NCBI GenBank assembly: GCA_016203755.1
Contig: JACQMD010000159.1
Location: forward strand, 1 to 6,684
Source of the DNA: Candidatus Roizmanbacteria bacterium
GTDB taxonomy: Bacteria; Patescibacteriota; Microgenomatia; GCA-001788215; 2-01-FULL-40-14
Reading direction: 5' to 3'
Length of the DNA: 6,684 bases
The position numbers and the translations under genes were made by a program. A model generated the notes under the pieces. That model saw only the letters and a program-made list of their open reading frames with translations. It searched no databases and had not been told where the DNA came from. Shown here one piece after another: positions 1 through 5,919 of this stretch. Every line of letters begins with the position of its first letter. The stretch's first letter is position 1.

Positions 1-1414
1 ATGCAGTCACATTCCATCCATTGACTCCATGAGGAGGGATGGATTCGGTGAGATGACCCTGGGGAAGAACCTTAACCGAGAGTTGTGTTTCTTTCTCCGG
101 ATAGAGGTAGAGGGCGGGTTTACAGGCAGGCGTCCACCATTCATAGAAAAATGACGGAATGCCGGGAACAAAGGAACCAAGCTGCAGCGAATTGGCAAAG
201 GGTTTACTCGTATCGAGAATTGGCGTAAATATCCAGTAGGGACCTTCATGGCCGGATATTCTTGGATCGAGAATAACCACGTGATCGGTAGCAGTTCCCG
301 AAACAGTCCCCCGTCGAAGTCGAACATTAAAATAATATTGTCCTGGAGTAATCCGGCTTTCATACGCTTGAGCAATGATGGGATCATCATCGGGCGGGTC
401 ATACGTTTTCGATCCTTGAACAGATATGTAATGATTGGCAAGTGTTACGTTCGGGGGAATTTTGGAATAGTCGATATTGTGAAACTCTGACTGAGCGATG
501 ATAAGTTCCGGGGCTGGATTGGCAGGATCGGTTATGGCAAGCACATTTTCATTCTGACATCCAGGCACATCCCAGAGAGCCAAACGGTGACTTGCCAGTA
601 CATCCTCTGCATTCGGACACTGGTCAGCAAGATAACGCATCCAGCAAGGCAGATCGCTATAGGACGGACTTCCGGGAAGTTTTGACTTTTTGTAATACAC
701 GTTAAAACTCCAGAAATATTTTTCAAGATTTTCAATGGTACGGGGTGGTTCTGGATTATCCTTGAGTGGCCATTCGAGTTCATTCATCCAGCTGCTCGTT
801 GCTCCGGGAAGGACCTCTGCTGTTTCGCCTCCTTTTCTGTTCACCACAAAAATAACGTCTTGTACCAGTGGATCGAGACAGGCTTCATTATTGTATGCGT
901 CTATTTGTTCTTTAGTAAATGCTGGAGGTGTTGGTGGTGGTGGAGTAGGGATATCGAGGAAACCGGTACCGTTTCCTGGATTGCACCATCCGACACCAAT
1001 ATATACTTCTTTATTTATATCCGGATTGGTTGTTTGTCCGTCTACCCCGATTGACGTGCCAAGATGTTCCATTTCAGCGTAAGCGAGGTCATTATCGTTA
1101 TTTCGGTTTCCTCGCAGAAAAAACTTCACCTTCCATGCAGGAATCGGTGCGTTTTCTTTGACTAGTACCCATATTTCTTCTTCTTTATTAAACTGCGGAT
1201 TATTAGGATTATCGATATAGAAGTCTTTGAGTTTATCTTTCACGTCAACTTGTACCAGACGATTGGTATTGATGGATGGCCGGCAGGCAGCTGCTGCAGA
1301 AAGATTTGAGAGCGCAATTGATGATCCTTGAGATGGTAAAAACCACCCGACAGGTGTACTTGCACCCAGAAGTGCTGTTGCCACCACGCCAATAATTGCT
1401 AAAATTGCTCCCAT
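1..1414 (-). CDS. Secreted hypothetical protein with C-terminal CKPxxYLYPEKET box (3' end off window)
   Basis: My translation from the ATG at 1414 gives 471 codons without a stop before the left edge, so the gene is 3'-truncated. An in-frame TGA lies 15 to 13 bases upstream with no other start between, which fixes the start. Residues 1-26 are hydrophobic (MGAILAIIGVVATALLGAST) and look like a signal sequence or anchor, though without the usual basic N-terminus. The remainder is hydrophilic, rich in Asn, Pro and aromatic residues, and has seven cysteines (44, 144, 179, 257, 266, 286, 431), which suits an exported protein. A proline hinge (PTPPPPTPP) lies at residues 156-164. Residues 431-443 read CKPALYLYPEKET, a box I recall from many uncharacterised CPR and Firmicutes proteins, usually followed by a beta-rich V-x-V-x-L segment, as here (LSVKVLP). 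Molecular function is unknown. No Shine-Dalgarno is visible, and a consensus-like promoter sits immediately upstream. Its position after the VirB6-like gene suggests, but does not prove, a shared surface role. Confidence 0.85.
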   Translation of the reverse strand, partial: MGAILAIIGVVATALLGASTPVGWFLPSQGSSIALSNLSAAAACRPSINTNRLVQVDVKDKLKDFYIDNPNNPQFNKEEEIWVLVKENAPIPAWKVKFFLRGNRNNDNDLAYAEMEHLGTSIGVDGQTTNPDINKEVYIGVGWCNPGNGTGFLDIPTPPPPTPPAFTKEQIDAYNNEACLDPLVQDVIFVVNRKGGETAEVLPGATSSWMNELEWPLKDNPEPPRTIENLEKYFWSFNVYYKKSKLPGSPSYSDLPCWMRYLADQCPNAEDVLASHRLALWDVPGCQNENVLAITDPANPAPELIIAQSEFHNIDYSKIPPNVTLANHYISVQGSKTYDPPDDDPIIAQAYESRITPGQYYFNVRLRRGTVSGTATDHVVILDPRISGHEGPYWIFTPILDTSKPFANSLQLGSFVPGIPSFFYEWWTPACKPALYLYPEKETQLSVKVLPQGHLTESIPPHGVNGWNVTA

Positions 1415-1425
1415 ATCGTTATTAC

Positions 1426-1454
1426 ATCATAAAGTCAATTGATCAAAAGGTCAA
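1426..1454 (-). promoter_or_regulatory. Predicted sigma70-type promoter for the secreted-protein gene
   Basis: Read on the minus strand, TTGACC (1449-1454) is followed after exactly 17 bases by TATGAT (1426-1431). Each box matches the consensus at five of six positions. Only 11 bases separate the -10 box from the ATG at 1414, so transcription would begin about 5-6 bases before the start codon. That fits the absence of a Shine-Dalgarno and implies a nearly leaderless mRNA. The site fills most of the 41-base gap after the upstream gene. This is a prediction from motif and spacing only. Confidence 0.5.
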
Positions 1455-1455
1455 C

Positions 1456-4356
1456 TTATTTAGGTTCTTCAGTTTCTTGAACGTTCTGTTTTTCTTGCAG
1501 AGGAAGATCCGGTTTTGCCGGAGTTTCATTGACCTTATGTTCAATTGGATGGTCGTTTTCTTCAGCAAATCCGGGTAATGCTTCCTCGTTAACGGATGAT
1601 TCTTTTGATTCTTCTTCAAGGGGAAGCTCGCGTGATGCTTCAACTTCCATTGTTTTATCCTCTTCTATCTTTTGAATGGTTGGAATGGAAACGAGTTCTT
1701 CCTGTTCTGCTTTTGTTTTTTCTCTTACTTCTTCTACATGTTCAAGTTCTTCCTGAATGAGTTTGGCAGCTTCAAGTTTTGCTTTGATATAGGTCATTGT
1801 TTCAAGGTCAGCAAATCCTCCCAAGAGCAAGAATGGTAAGAGCGTCGATACCTGCTCCATCCCTTTCTGTCTATCTTGAACAGCAGGTGAGGCAAGGAGA
1901 TTGATCGTGTTGGTGAGTTTTTGAACATCCTCAATAATCCAATCTTGTCTACTTTTGATCGAATCTGAAACAGGAACTTCAGATTTACGGTAGTGGTTCA
2001 TCCACATGCGACGGACTTCTTCATATTCCTCAATGGTAACCGGTGCCTGTGGTTGAGATCGCGCAGTGGGTATCTCCTCCGGAGGCGTTGCGTCCAGTAC
2101 TGCACGAACCTGCTCCGCTGGTGTTCCTGTTTTTTCTGAAAGCACCTGGATTTTTTCTTCAGTGGTAGTTTGCGCAAGTGTAGGAATCATTTCAAGGATA
2201 CGCTGCGTCTTTTCGCGCGAGACACCAGTTTGCGTCGCAACGCGCGCAACCACAATAGGAAGTGGTATTGTTGTCACAAGTACTGCAGATGCGGGAACGG
2301 CAGCAAGTACCTGCTGTACTTCTTCTTTGGTGCTTTGTGTTCGTTTAGCCACCAGCACTGTTTTTTCTTCTTCGGTTGGCTGGATGAGCGGAATGGAATC
2401 TGACACCTGTTGTACCTTTTCTTCTACAACTCCGGTTTCTTGAGAAATCTTCCGAATAATAGGGATGGATATAGGTTGTCCAAGTTCCCGGAGCTTTTCG
2501 GTCTCTTTAACAATTGCTTCAACATGTTTCTCAGAGACATTTGTCCGCTGCGAAAGGAGGGTAACTTTATCTTGGCTGGTTGTTCCGGCAAGAGGAAGCG
2601 CTTTCAAGATTTGCTCGACTTTCTCCCGTGAAATTTGTGTTTTAGCACTGACTGTTTGAATGGTTTGAGTCGTGAAGACTTGAGCAGTCGGTACGCGCAT
2701 CTGGGGAAGCATAATGGGGACTCCCGGCTCCTCAATTGCAGCCTTGAGAAGTTGCGGTGCGACATTAACGGTGATTTGCGGTACTTTCGACGGATGTGCA
2801 GTAACTGCCTGAATGATATTTCGAGCTGCCTGGTCGCCTGCTGCGGCTCGTTTGGTGAACTCTCCTCGAAGTGTTTCAAACTGTTCGCGTTCAGCATGAG
2901 TCGTTGCGCTAATGGGATTTTGAATCCGCTCAAGCGTACTCCGTATGGCGCTGCTGGTTTCTCTTCTTGTTTCAAGACGGGCAATATCTTTGAGTGAGGA
3001 TACTCGTAAATCAAGTACTCGTTGAAGATCGTGGGTTTGGATATTCGTGAGTTCGCGTTCTTTGATCTTCTCGATAATTTTTTCCTTGCTCAGTCTTTCG
3101 CTTGTGGAAATTCGTGTGGTATCTGAGGTAGAAAGCAGTTCGCGGAATGGCAGTTGCATTTTCTTTCCAAATGTTGTTGCCGGACCGACAGGAACAGGGG
3201 ATGGCGCAGGTGGAGTTCCTAAGGTGCGAATCCGGTCAAGAATTTGTGTGAGGATTGCCTGATTCCGCTCCAAAATATCACAGCAATAATCGCGAAATAT
3301 GCGAAGTAACAGCCAGGGTAATAAAATAGCTACCCACAACATCACGAGCGCAATGACATATTCTGCATATGTATCTACATAGTTACCCGTGTTGGTAGGA
3401 GAAAGAAGTTGTGCAGGTCCTCCATAGAGGATATTAATGCCGGTCGGATACACGATTTTTGTCCCGGCTTCTTTGAATTGAAACGTATACGGAATTCCCG
3501 ATTTCCAGATTTTTGCAAGAGCGGAGAGGAAAAGAGCAAGTAATGGCCCATAAAACAACCACCGCAAGAATTCACCAATCCAGATAGTGCCGGTGTTTCG
3601 GATAAATATAAAGGGAAGAAGCAGTGTCAAAAACGGAGAGACAATCAGAAGAAACATAAGTACCACATGGCGAAGGACCACAATAACGGTTAAGAAATTA
3701 TAGGTAAATGAAGTCAGGCGAACCAGAAGAAGTGATACTGTTACCATGTCCTGTTCATACGGGTCGACATTGCGGAAGCCGATAAAACTGTAATTTTCTT
3801 CTACATTGCCTCCCGAAAAAACTATATTAAATAAATCTTCTCCACCGAGCCGTTCGATGAAGAATCGACTCATAATCTCAGAACCCTCAATAAGCCCGCG
3901 AACAATTAAATATGAAAAGGTGATAAACAATAAAATGCCAACGACACGTAATATAATCGTGGTGAGGTTAAGTTGTTCCATGCCGAGCGAGATTCCAGAG
4001 AAAATTGGGCCGGTACGGCGGGCAGATAGTACCAGATGAAGAGCAAGGCCGATGATGACGAGAAGGGTAAGAACATAGGCAACGTTTCTGGTAAATGCCC
4101 ACGTTTGTGCAAGGACTGCGGCATTAAAAACTGGAGGATTGGTGAAAACCCAGTAGACAAGTTGTCGTGCCCGTTCAGCATTTCTTCCAACTTGCGTCAC
4201 TTCCGCATCAAACTGCCAGTTTGCTTCTCCGGGAAGCGGTTGAAGGATACCGATTGGAGTAGGGGTGGGCGTCTGAGCCTGTACAAATGAGGGGACAAGA
4301 TAAAACAAAACAACAAAGAAAAAAACCGAAAGTATTATTCGGGCAGTTTGTTTCAT
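1456..4356 (-). CDS. TrbL/VirB6-like type IV secretion membrane protein with large repeat-bearing C-terminal extension
   Basis: A 966-residue protein, probably the polytopic inner-membrane channel component of a type IV secretion or DNA-transfer apparatus. Residues 1-27 form a clear signal sequence with a V-Q-A site before Q28, followed by a TPTPTP stretch; this supports the ATG start. Hydrophobic segments lie near 92-111, 131-153, 204-228, 231-253, 262-281 and 333-352, arranged as in VirB6/TrbL proteins. Basic residues after the last segment (LRIFRD, DRIR) favour a cytoplasmic C-terminus, although six helices after an exported N-terminus would place it outside, so topology is unresolved. Residues 380-400 are Pro-rich, about 415-520 are charged and helical, 569-756 carry six alpha-hairpin repeats, 777-885 form a helical region, and the final 80 residues are very acidic. 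Classical VirB6 proteins are roughly 300 residues, so about 600 residues here are extra. Family assignment rests on topology and remembered CPR homologues; no catalytic motif is expected. The start lacks a good Shine-Dalgarno. Confidence 0.7.
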   Translation of the reverse strand: MKQTARIILSVFFFVVLFYLVPSFVQAQTPTPTPIGILQPLPGEANWQFDAEVTQVGRNAERARQLVYWVFTNPPVFNAAVLAQTWAFTRNVAYVLTLLVIIGLALHLVLSARRTGPIFSGISLGMEQLNLTTIILRVVGILLFITFSYLIVRGLIEGSEIMSRFFIERLGGEDLFNIVFSGGNVEENYSFIGFRNVDPYEQDMVTVSLLLVRLTSFTYNFLTVIVVLRHVVLMFLLIVSPFLTLLLPFIFIRNTGTIWIGEFLRWLFYGPLLALFLSALAKIWKSGIPYTFQFKEAGTKIVYPTGINILYGGPAQLLSPTNTGNYVDTYAEYVIALVMLWVAILLPWLLLRIFRDYCCDILERNQAILTQILDRIRTLGTPPAPSPVPVGPATTFGKKMQLPFRELLSTSDTTRISTSERLSKEKIIEKIKERELTNIQTHDLQRVLDLRVSSLKDIARLETRRETSSAIRSTLERIQNPISATTHAEREQFETLRGEFTKRAAAGDQAARNIIQAVTAHPSKVPQITVNVAPQLLKAAIEEPGVPIMLPQMRVPTAQVFTTQTIQTVSAKTQISREKVEQILKALPLAGTTSQDKVTLLSQRTNVSEKHVEAIVKETEKLRELGQPISIPIIRKISQETGVVEEKVQQVSDSIPLIQPTEEEKTVLVAKRTQSTKEEVQQVLAAVPASAVLVTTIPLPIVVARVATQTGVSREKTQRILEMIPTLAQTTTEEKIQVLSEKTGTPAEQVRAVLDATPPEEIPTARSQPQAPVTIEEYEEVRRMWMNHYRKSEVPVSDSIKSRQDWIIEDVQKLTNTINLLASPAVQDRQKGMEQVSTLLPFLLLGGFADLETMTYIKAKLEAAKLIQEELEHVEEVREKTKAEQEELVSIPTIQKIEEDKTMEVEASRELPLEEESKESSVNEEALPGFAEENDHPIEHKVNETPAKPDLPLQEKQNVQETEEPK
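2089..2652 (-). repeat. Six-unit alpha-hairpin protein repeat (three copies of a ~69-residue double unit)
   Basis: Residues 569-756 of the VirB6-like protein repeat the pattern [VL]-[SA]-x-x-T-x-[VI]-S-x-E-x-V-x-x-[IV]-L-x-x-[IV]-P. Examples are SAKTQISREKVEQIL, LSQRTNVSEKHVEAIV, ATQTGVSREKTQRIL and LSEKTGTPAEQVRAVL. The anchor Thr falls at residues 573, 605, 641, 673, 710 and 743. Spacings of 32, 36, 32, 37 and 33 alternate short and long, so the larger unit is about 69 residues present three times. The units are divergent, so the duplication is not recent. Each unit locally resembles the first helical hairpin of HU-type proteins, but this is only a resemblance. Confidence 0.8.
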
Positions 4357-4368
4357 ACGATTTATTTT

Positions 4369-4397
4369 ATTCTCGTTTATTTTCTCTTTCTTGTCAA
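4369..4397 (-). promoter_or_regulatory. Possible internal promoter for the VirB6-like gene
   Basis: On the minus strand TTGACA (4392-4397), a perfect -35 box, lies in the last codons of the small upstream gene. It is followed after 17 bases by GAGAAT (4369-4374), which keeps four of six -10 positions including the key A2 and T6. The -10 box ends 12 bases before the ATG at 4356, giving a predicted leader of about 6 bases. The geometry matches the stronger candidate at 1426-1454. The weak -10 keeps confidence low. Confidence 0.3.
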
Positions 4398-4586
4398 GCT
4401 AAAATAACCAGTAATCGTTGCAATAAGAGGAGCAGAAAGGGCTCCCGGAGATGTCACAAATTGAGAAAAGGTAGTGCATGCGGGACACGTTTTTAAGAAT
4501 CCATATACCAACCCGTCAAGTAGTATTGTGCATACAAGAAGCAAAAGTATACCGCTTAATTTGGGTAATTTGCGAAGATAATTCAT
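4377..4586 (-). CDS. Small two-helix membrane protein with an exposed CxxC motif
   Basis: A 69-residue protein I do not recognise. It has a basic N-terminus (NYLRKLPK), a hydrophobic helix at about 10-31, a loop at 32-47 containing C34-P-A-C37, a second weaker hydrophobic segment at about 48-64, and a basic end (TRKRK). The positive-inside rule puts both ends in the cytoplasm and the CPAC loop outside. A CPxC arrangement can be redox-active or bind metal, but no thioredoxin fold could fit in this length. C19 lies within the first helix, as does an unusual Asp24. The start is well supported by an AGGAG Shine-Dalgarno. It lies 22 bases after the ligase gene and 20 bases before the VirB6-like gene, so it is probably co-transcribed, possibly as an accessory subunit of the secretion channel. 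The membrane-protein pattern, ribosome site and spacing argue that it is a real gene. Confidence 0.7.
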   Translation of the reverse strand: MNYLRKLPKLSGILLLLVCTILLDGLVYGFLKTCPACTTFSQFVTSPGALSAPLIATITGYFSLTRKRK

Positions 4587-4590
4587 TGAT

Positions 4591-4597
4591 CTCCTCT
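4591..4597 (-). promoter_or_regulatory. Shine-Dalgarno of the 69-residue membrane protein
   Basis: The minus strand reads AGAGGAG here, four bases before the ATG at 4586. It is the only strong ribosome binding site I find ahead of the start codons visible in this window; the ligase, VirB6-like and secreted-protein genes lack one. It supports both the reality and the start of this small gene. Confidence 0.75.
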
Positions 4598-4608
4598 ATT
4601 GTATCAAA

Positions 4609-5919
4609 TTATTTGAAAGTAATTTCGCGTGAGAATACTAATCCTACCAGAATGCTGCCGAGAAGATTCATCTGATGTATCGTGTAGGGATAATGATCGA
4701 AAAGACCCAGAAGAAGCAATGCAATCAATGATATGAGTATGTTGTATCTGGTATTTTGTATATGGCGTTTTTTCAACTTATAGATAAAGAGTATTGGTAA
4801 AACAATTACTCCGGCCCCAAGAAATCCTATCTCTGAAACTGCAAGAAGGTAAATGTTGTGCGCAGGTTGGATGTCTTGATAGGTATTGATGGAATGATAG
4901 TTAGGAAGATGAACAAGAAAATTATTTAAACCGACTCCAACAAGTGGATGATCGCGTATTATCGCAATTGCTGCGTGGTTAAGTTCTGAACGAAGTGTAA
5001 TACTTTGCTGATCAACAGATGCAAGATTGGAAAATCTCTCTGTCACAAAAGGTACTACTGCAATAATGCTAACGAGCAATAAAACACTTCCCAGTACAAC
5101 CAATAGATTATATTTTGTTTTATATATCGATTTATCGATATATCGATACACGATCAGTACACCAATTACTACTATTAGAGTAATCCAGGAACTTCGAGAG
5201 AATGTAATGAATGTCGTTAGTAATATAAACACTATGAGAGGGATACGTACCAATCTTGTTATTTGAATCGAATTAAATACGAGGAGTGGAAACGTTACTA
5301 CAAGGAATCCTGCTAATACATTAGGATGTGGAAAAGTGGCATAAGGGCGGAGAATAAGATCGCCTTTGATATATGCTGTTGCGATCCCCGGCGTTGTTTT
5401 GGTAAATGTTCGTTCTCCTAGCCACCAGAGTATTCCTCCAACGGATCCTTGTTTCATAAATTGTACCCAAGCAATTGCGCAAGTATAGGAAACAGCAAAC
5501 AGTAAACAGTAAATCGTAAATCGTAATGAAGGTTTCGTTCGTATTATGTAATACGTGAGCATTGAAACTTCAATCAGTTTTAATAATCTAATAAAAGCAA
5601 GAGTCGGGACGGAAGCAAAAATACTACTTATGGTTAAATAGCCTACTATCAAAGTCCAAGCTCCAAGTAAACCTCTATGGTTACTTGTGAAATTTTGAAC
5701 TTTGCGAGTCCTTGATACTTGATGTTTGATACTTGACACTGTTGAGAGTATCCAACTTATTCCCATCCCGATGGTGAGAATATCAGTTAGATAGATAGTG
5801 GGAGCCAGATAGTCAATCCTAATTCCTTGAATCAGTGAAAATGACGGCCAGAAATGGTAGCCAATTTGCGTTGGCAGAAGAAGCACTAAAGCATAATAAA
5901 GAAGCCGATGTACCTTCAC
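4609..5919 (-). CDS. O-antigen ligase/polymerase family polytopic membrane protein (Wzy_C-like)
   Basis: A 436-residue protein with about ten to twelve hydrophobic segments, the size and layout of the WaaL/Wzy glycan ligase and polymerase family. These proteins transfer or polymerise lipid-linked sugar chains on the outer face of the cytoplasmic membrane. Family-like signatures are RPYATFPHPN (191-200), FSRSSW (240-245), a large exposed loop at about 291-355 holding RSELNHAAIAIIRDHPLVGVG (310-330; shown in part as R310, H323), then PAHNIYLLAVSEIGFLG (352-368) and DHYPY (408-412). Arg and His residues in these positions are typical of the active loop. Substrate cannot be deduced, and no other glycan gene is visible here. 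The start is GTG at 5919, sharing GTGA with the yidC stop; no Shine-Dalgarno is visible, so translation probably depends on reinitiation after yidC. By eye the gene is more AT-rich than both neighbours and contains three short tandem DNA repeat tracts, hinting at separate origin or rapid change. Confidence 0.85.
   Translation of the reverse strand: MKVHRLLYYALVLLLPTQIGYHFWPSFSLIQGIRIDYLAPTIYLTDILTIGMGISWILSTVSSIKHQVSRTRKVQNFTSNHRGLLGAWTLIVGYLTISSIFASVPTLAFIRLLKLIEVSMLTYYIIRTKPSLRFTIYCLLFAVSYTCAIAWVQFMKQGSVGGILWWLGERTFTKTTPGIATAYIKGDLILRPYATFPHPNVLAGFLVVTFPLLVFNSIQITRLVRIPLIVFILLTTFITFSRSSWITLIVVIGVLIVYRYIDKSIYKTKYNLLVVLGSVLLLVSIIAVVPFVTERFSNLASVDQQSITLRSELNHAAIAIIRDHPLVGVGLNNFLVHLPNYHSINTYQDIQPAHNIYLLAVSEIGFLGAGVIVLPILFIYKLKKRHIQNTRYNILISLIALLLLGLFDHYPYTIHQMNLLGSILVGLVFSREITFK
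5123..5154. repeat. Period-8 tandem repeat centred on ATCGA (inside ligase gene)
   Basis: Plus-strand units are tatatcga, tttatcga and tatatcga followed by a degenerate tacacgat. Three near-perfect 8-base units plus one decayed unit encode roughly residues 256-266 of the ligase, a cytoplasmic-type loop (YRYIDKSIYK). The tract also contains overlapping ATCGAT palindromes. Eight is not a multiple of three, so gain or loss of one unit would shift the frame. Confidence 0.7.
5490..5524. repeat. Five tandem heptanucleotides (inside ligase gene)
   Basis: Plus-strand units are aaacagc, aaacagt, aaacagt, aaatcgt and aaatcgt, contiguous over 35 bases. They encode about residues 132-144 of the ligase (RFTIYCLLFAVS), part of a membrane segment. 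The unit A-A-A-N-N-G-[TC] is degenerate but exactly in register. A one-unit change would shift the reading frame. Confidence 0.8.
5712..5739. repeat. Four tandem heptanucleotides of TTGATAC type (inside ligase gene)
   Basis: Plus-strand units are ttgatac, ttgatgt, ttgatac and ttgacac, contiguous over 28 bases. They encode residues 61-70 of the ligase (VSSIKHQVSR), a charged loop between predicted membrane segments. The period is the same as in the tract at 5490-5524 but the unit sequence differs, so the two are independent arrays. Confidence 0.8.

Noticed and set aside
7..783. Two minus-strand frames (7-441 and 532-783) that might have been separate genes
   Set aside because: Both are out-of-frame shadows of the continuous frame from 1414 to the left edge, which has a leader, a recognisable box and coherent composition.
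735..1082. Plus-strand reading frame of 115 codons
   Set aside because: It lies wholly opposite the long secreted-protein gene, has low-complexity Gly/Val/Ser composition that mirrors the opposite-strand Pro/Thr codons, and has no convincing ribosome site.
1415..1455. Rho-independent terminator between the VirB6-like and secreted-protein genes
   Set aside because: No GC-rich inverted repeat followed by a T run is present in this short AT-rich gap.
2066..2443. Plus-strand frame of 125 codons rich in Ser, Thr and Val
   Set aside because: It is antisense to the repeat domain of the VirB6-like gene, and its composition follows from the opposite strand's Glu/Thr/Val codons.
4598..4609. Extended -10-like TGATACAAT just before the 69-residue gene
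   Set aside because: There is no -35 match at the proper distance, and the predicted start would fall inside the Shine-Dalgarno, destroying it.
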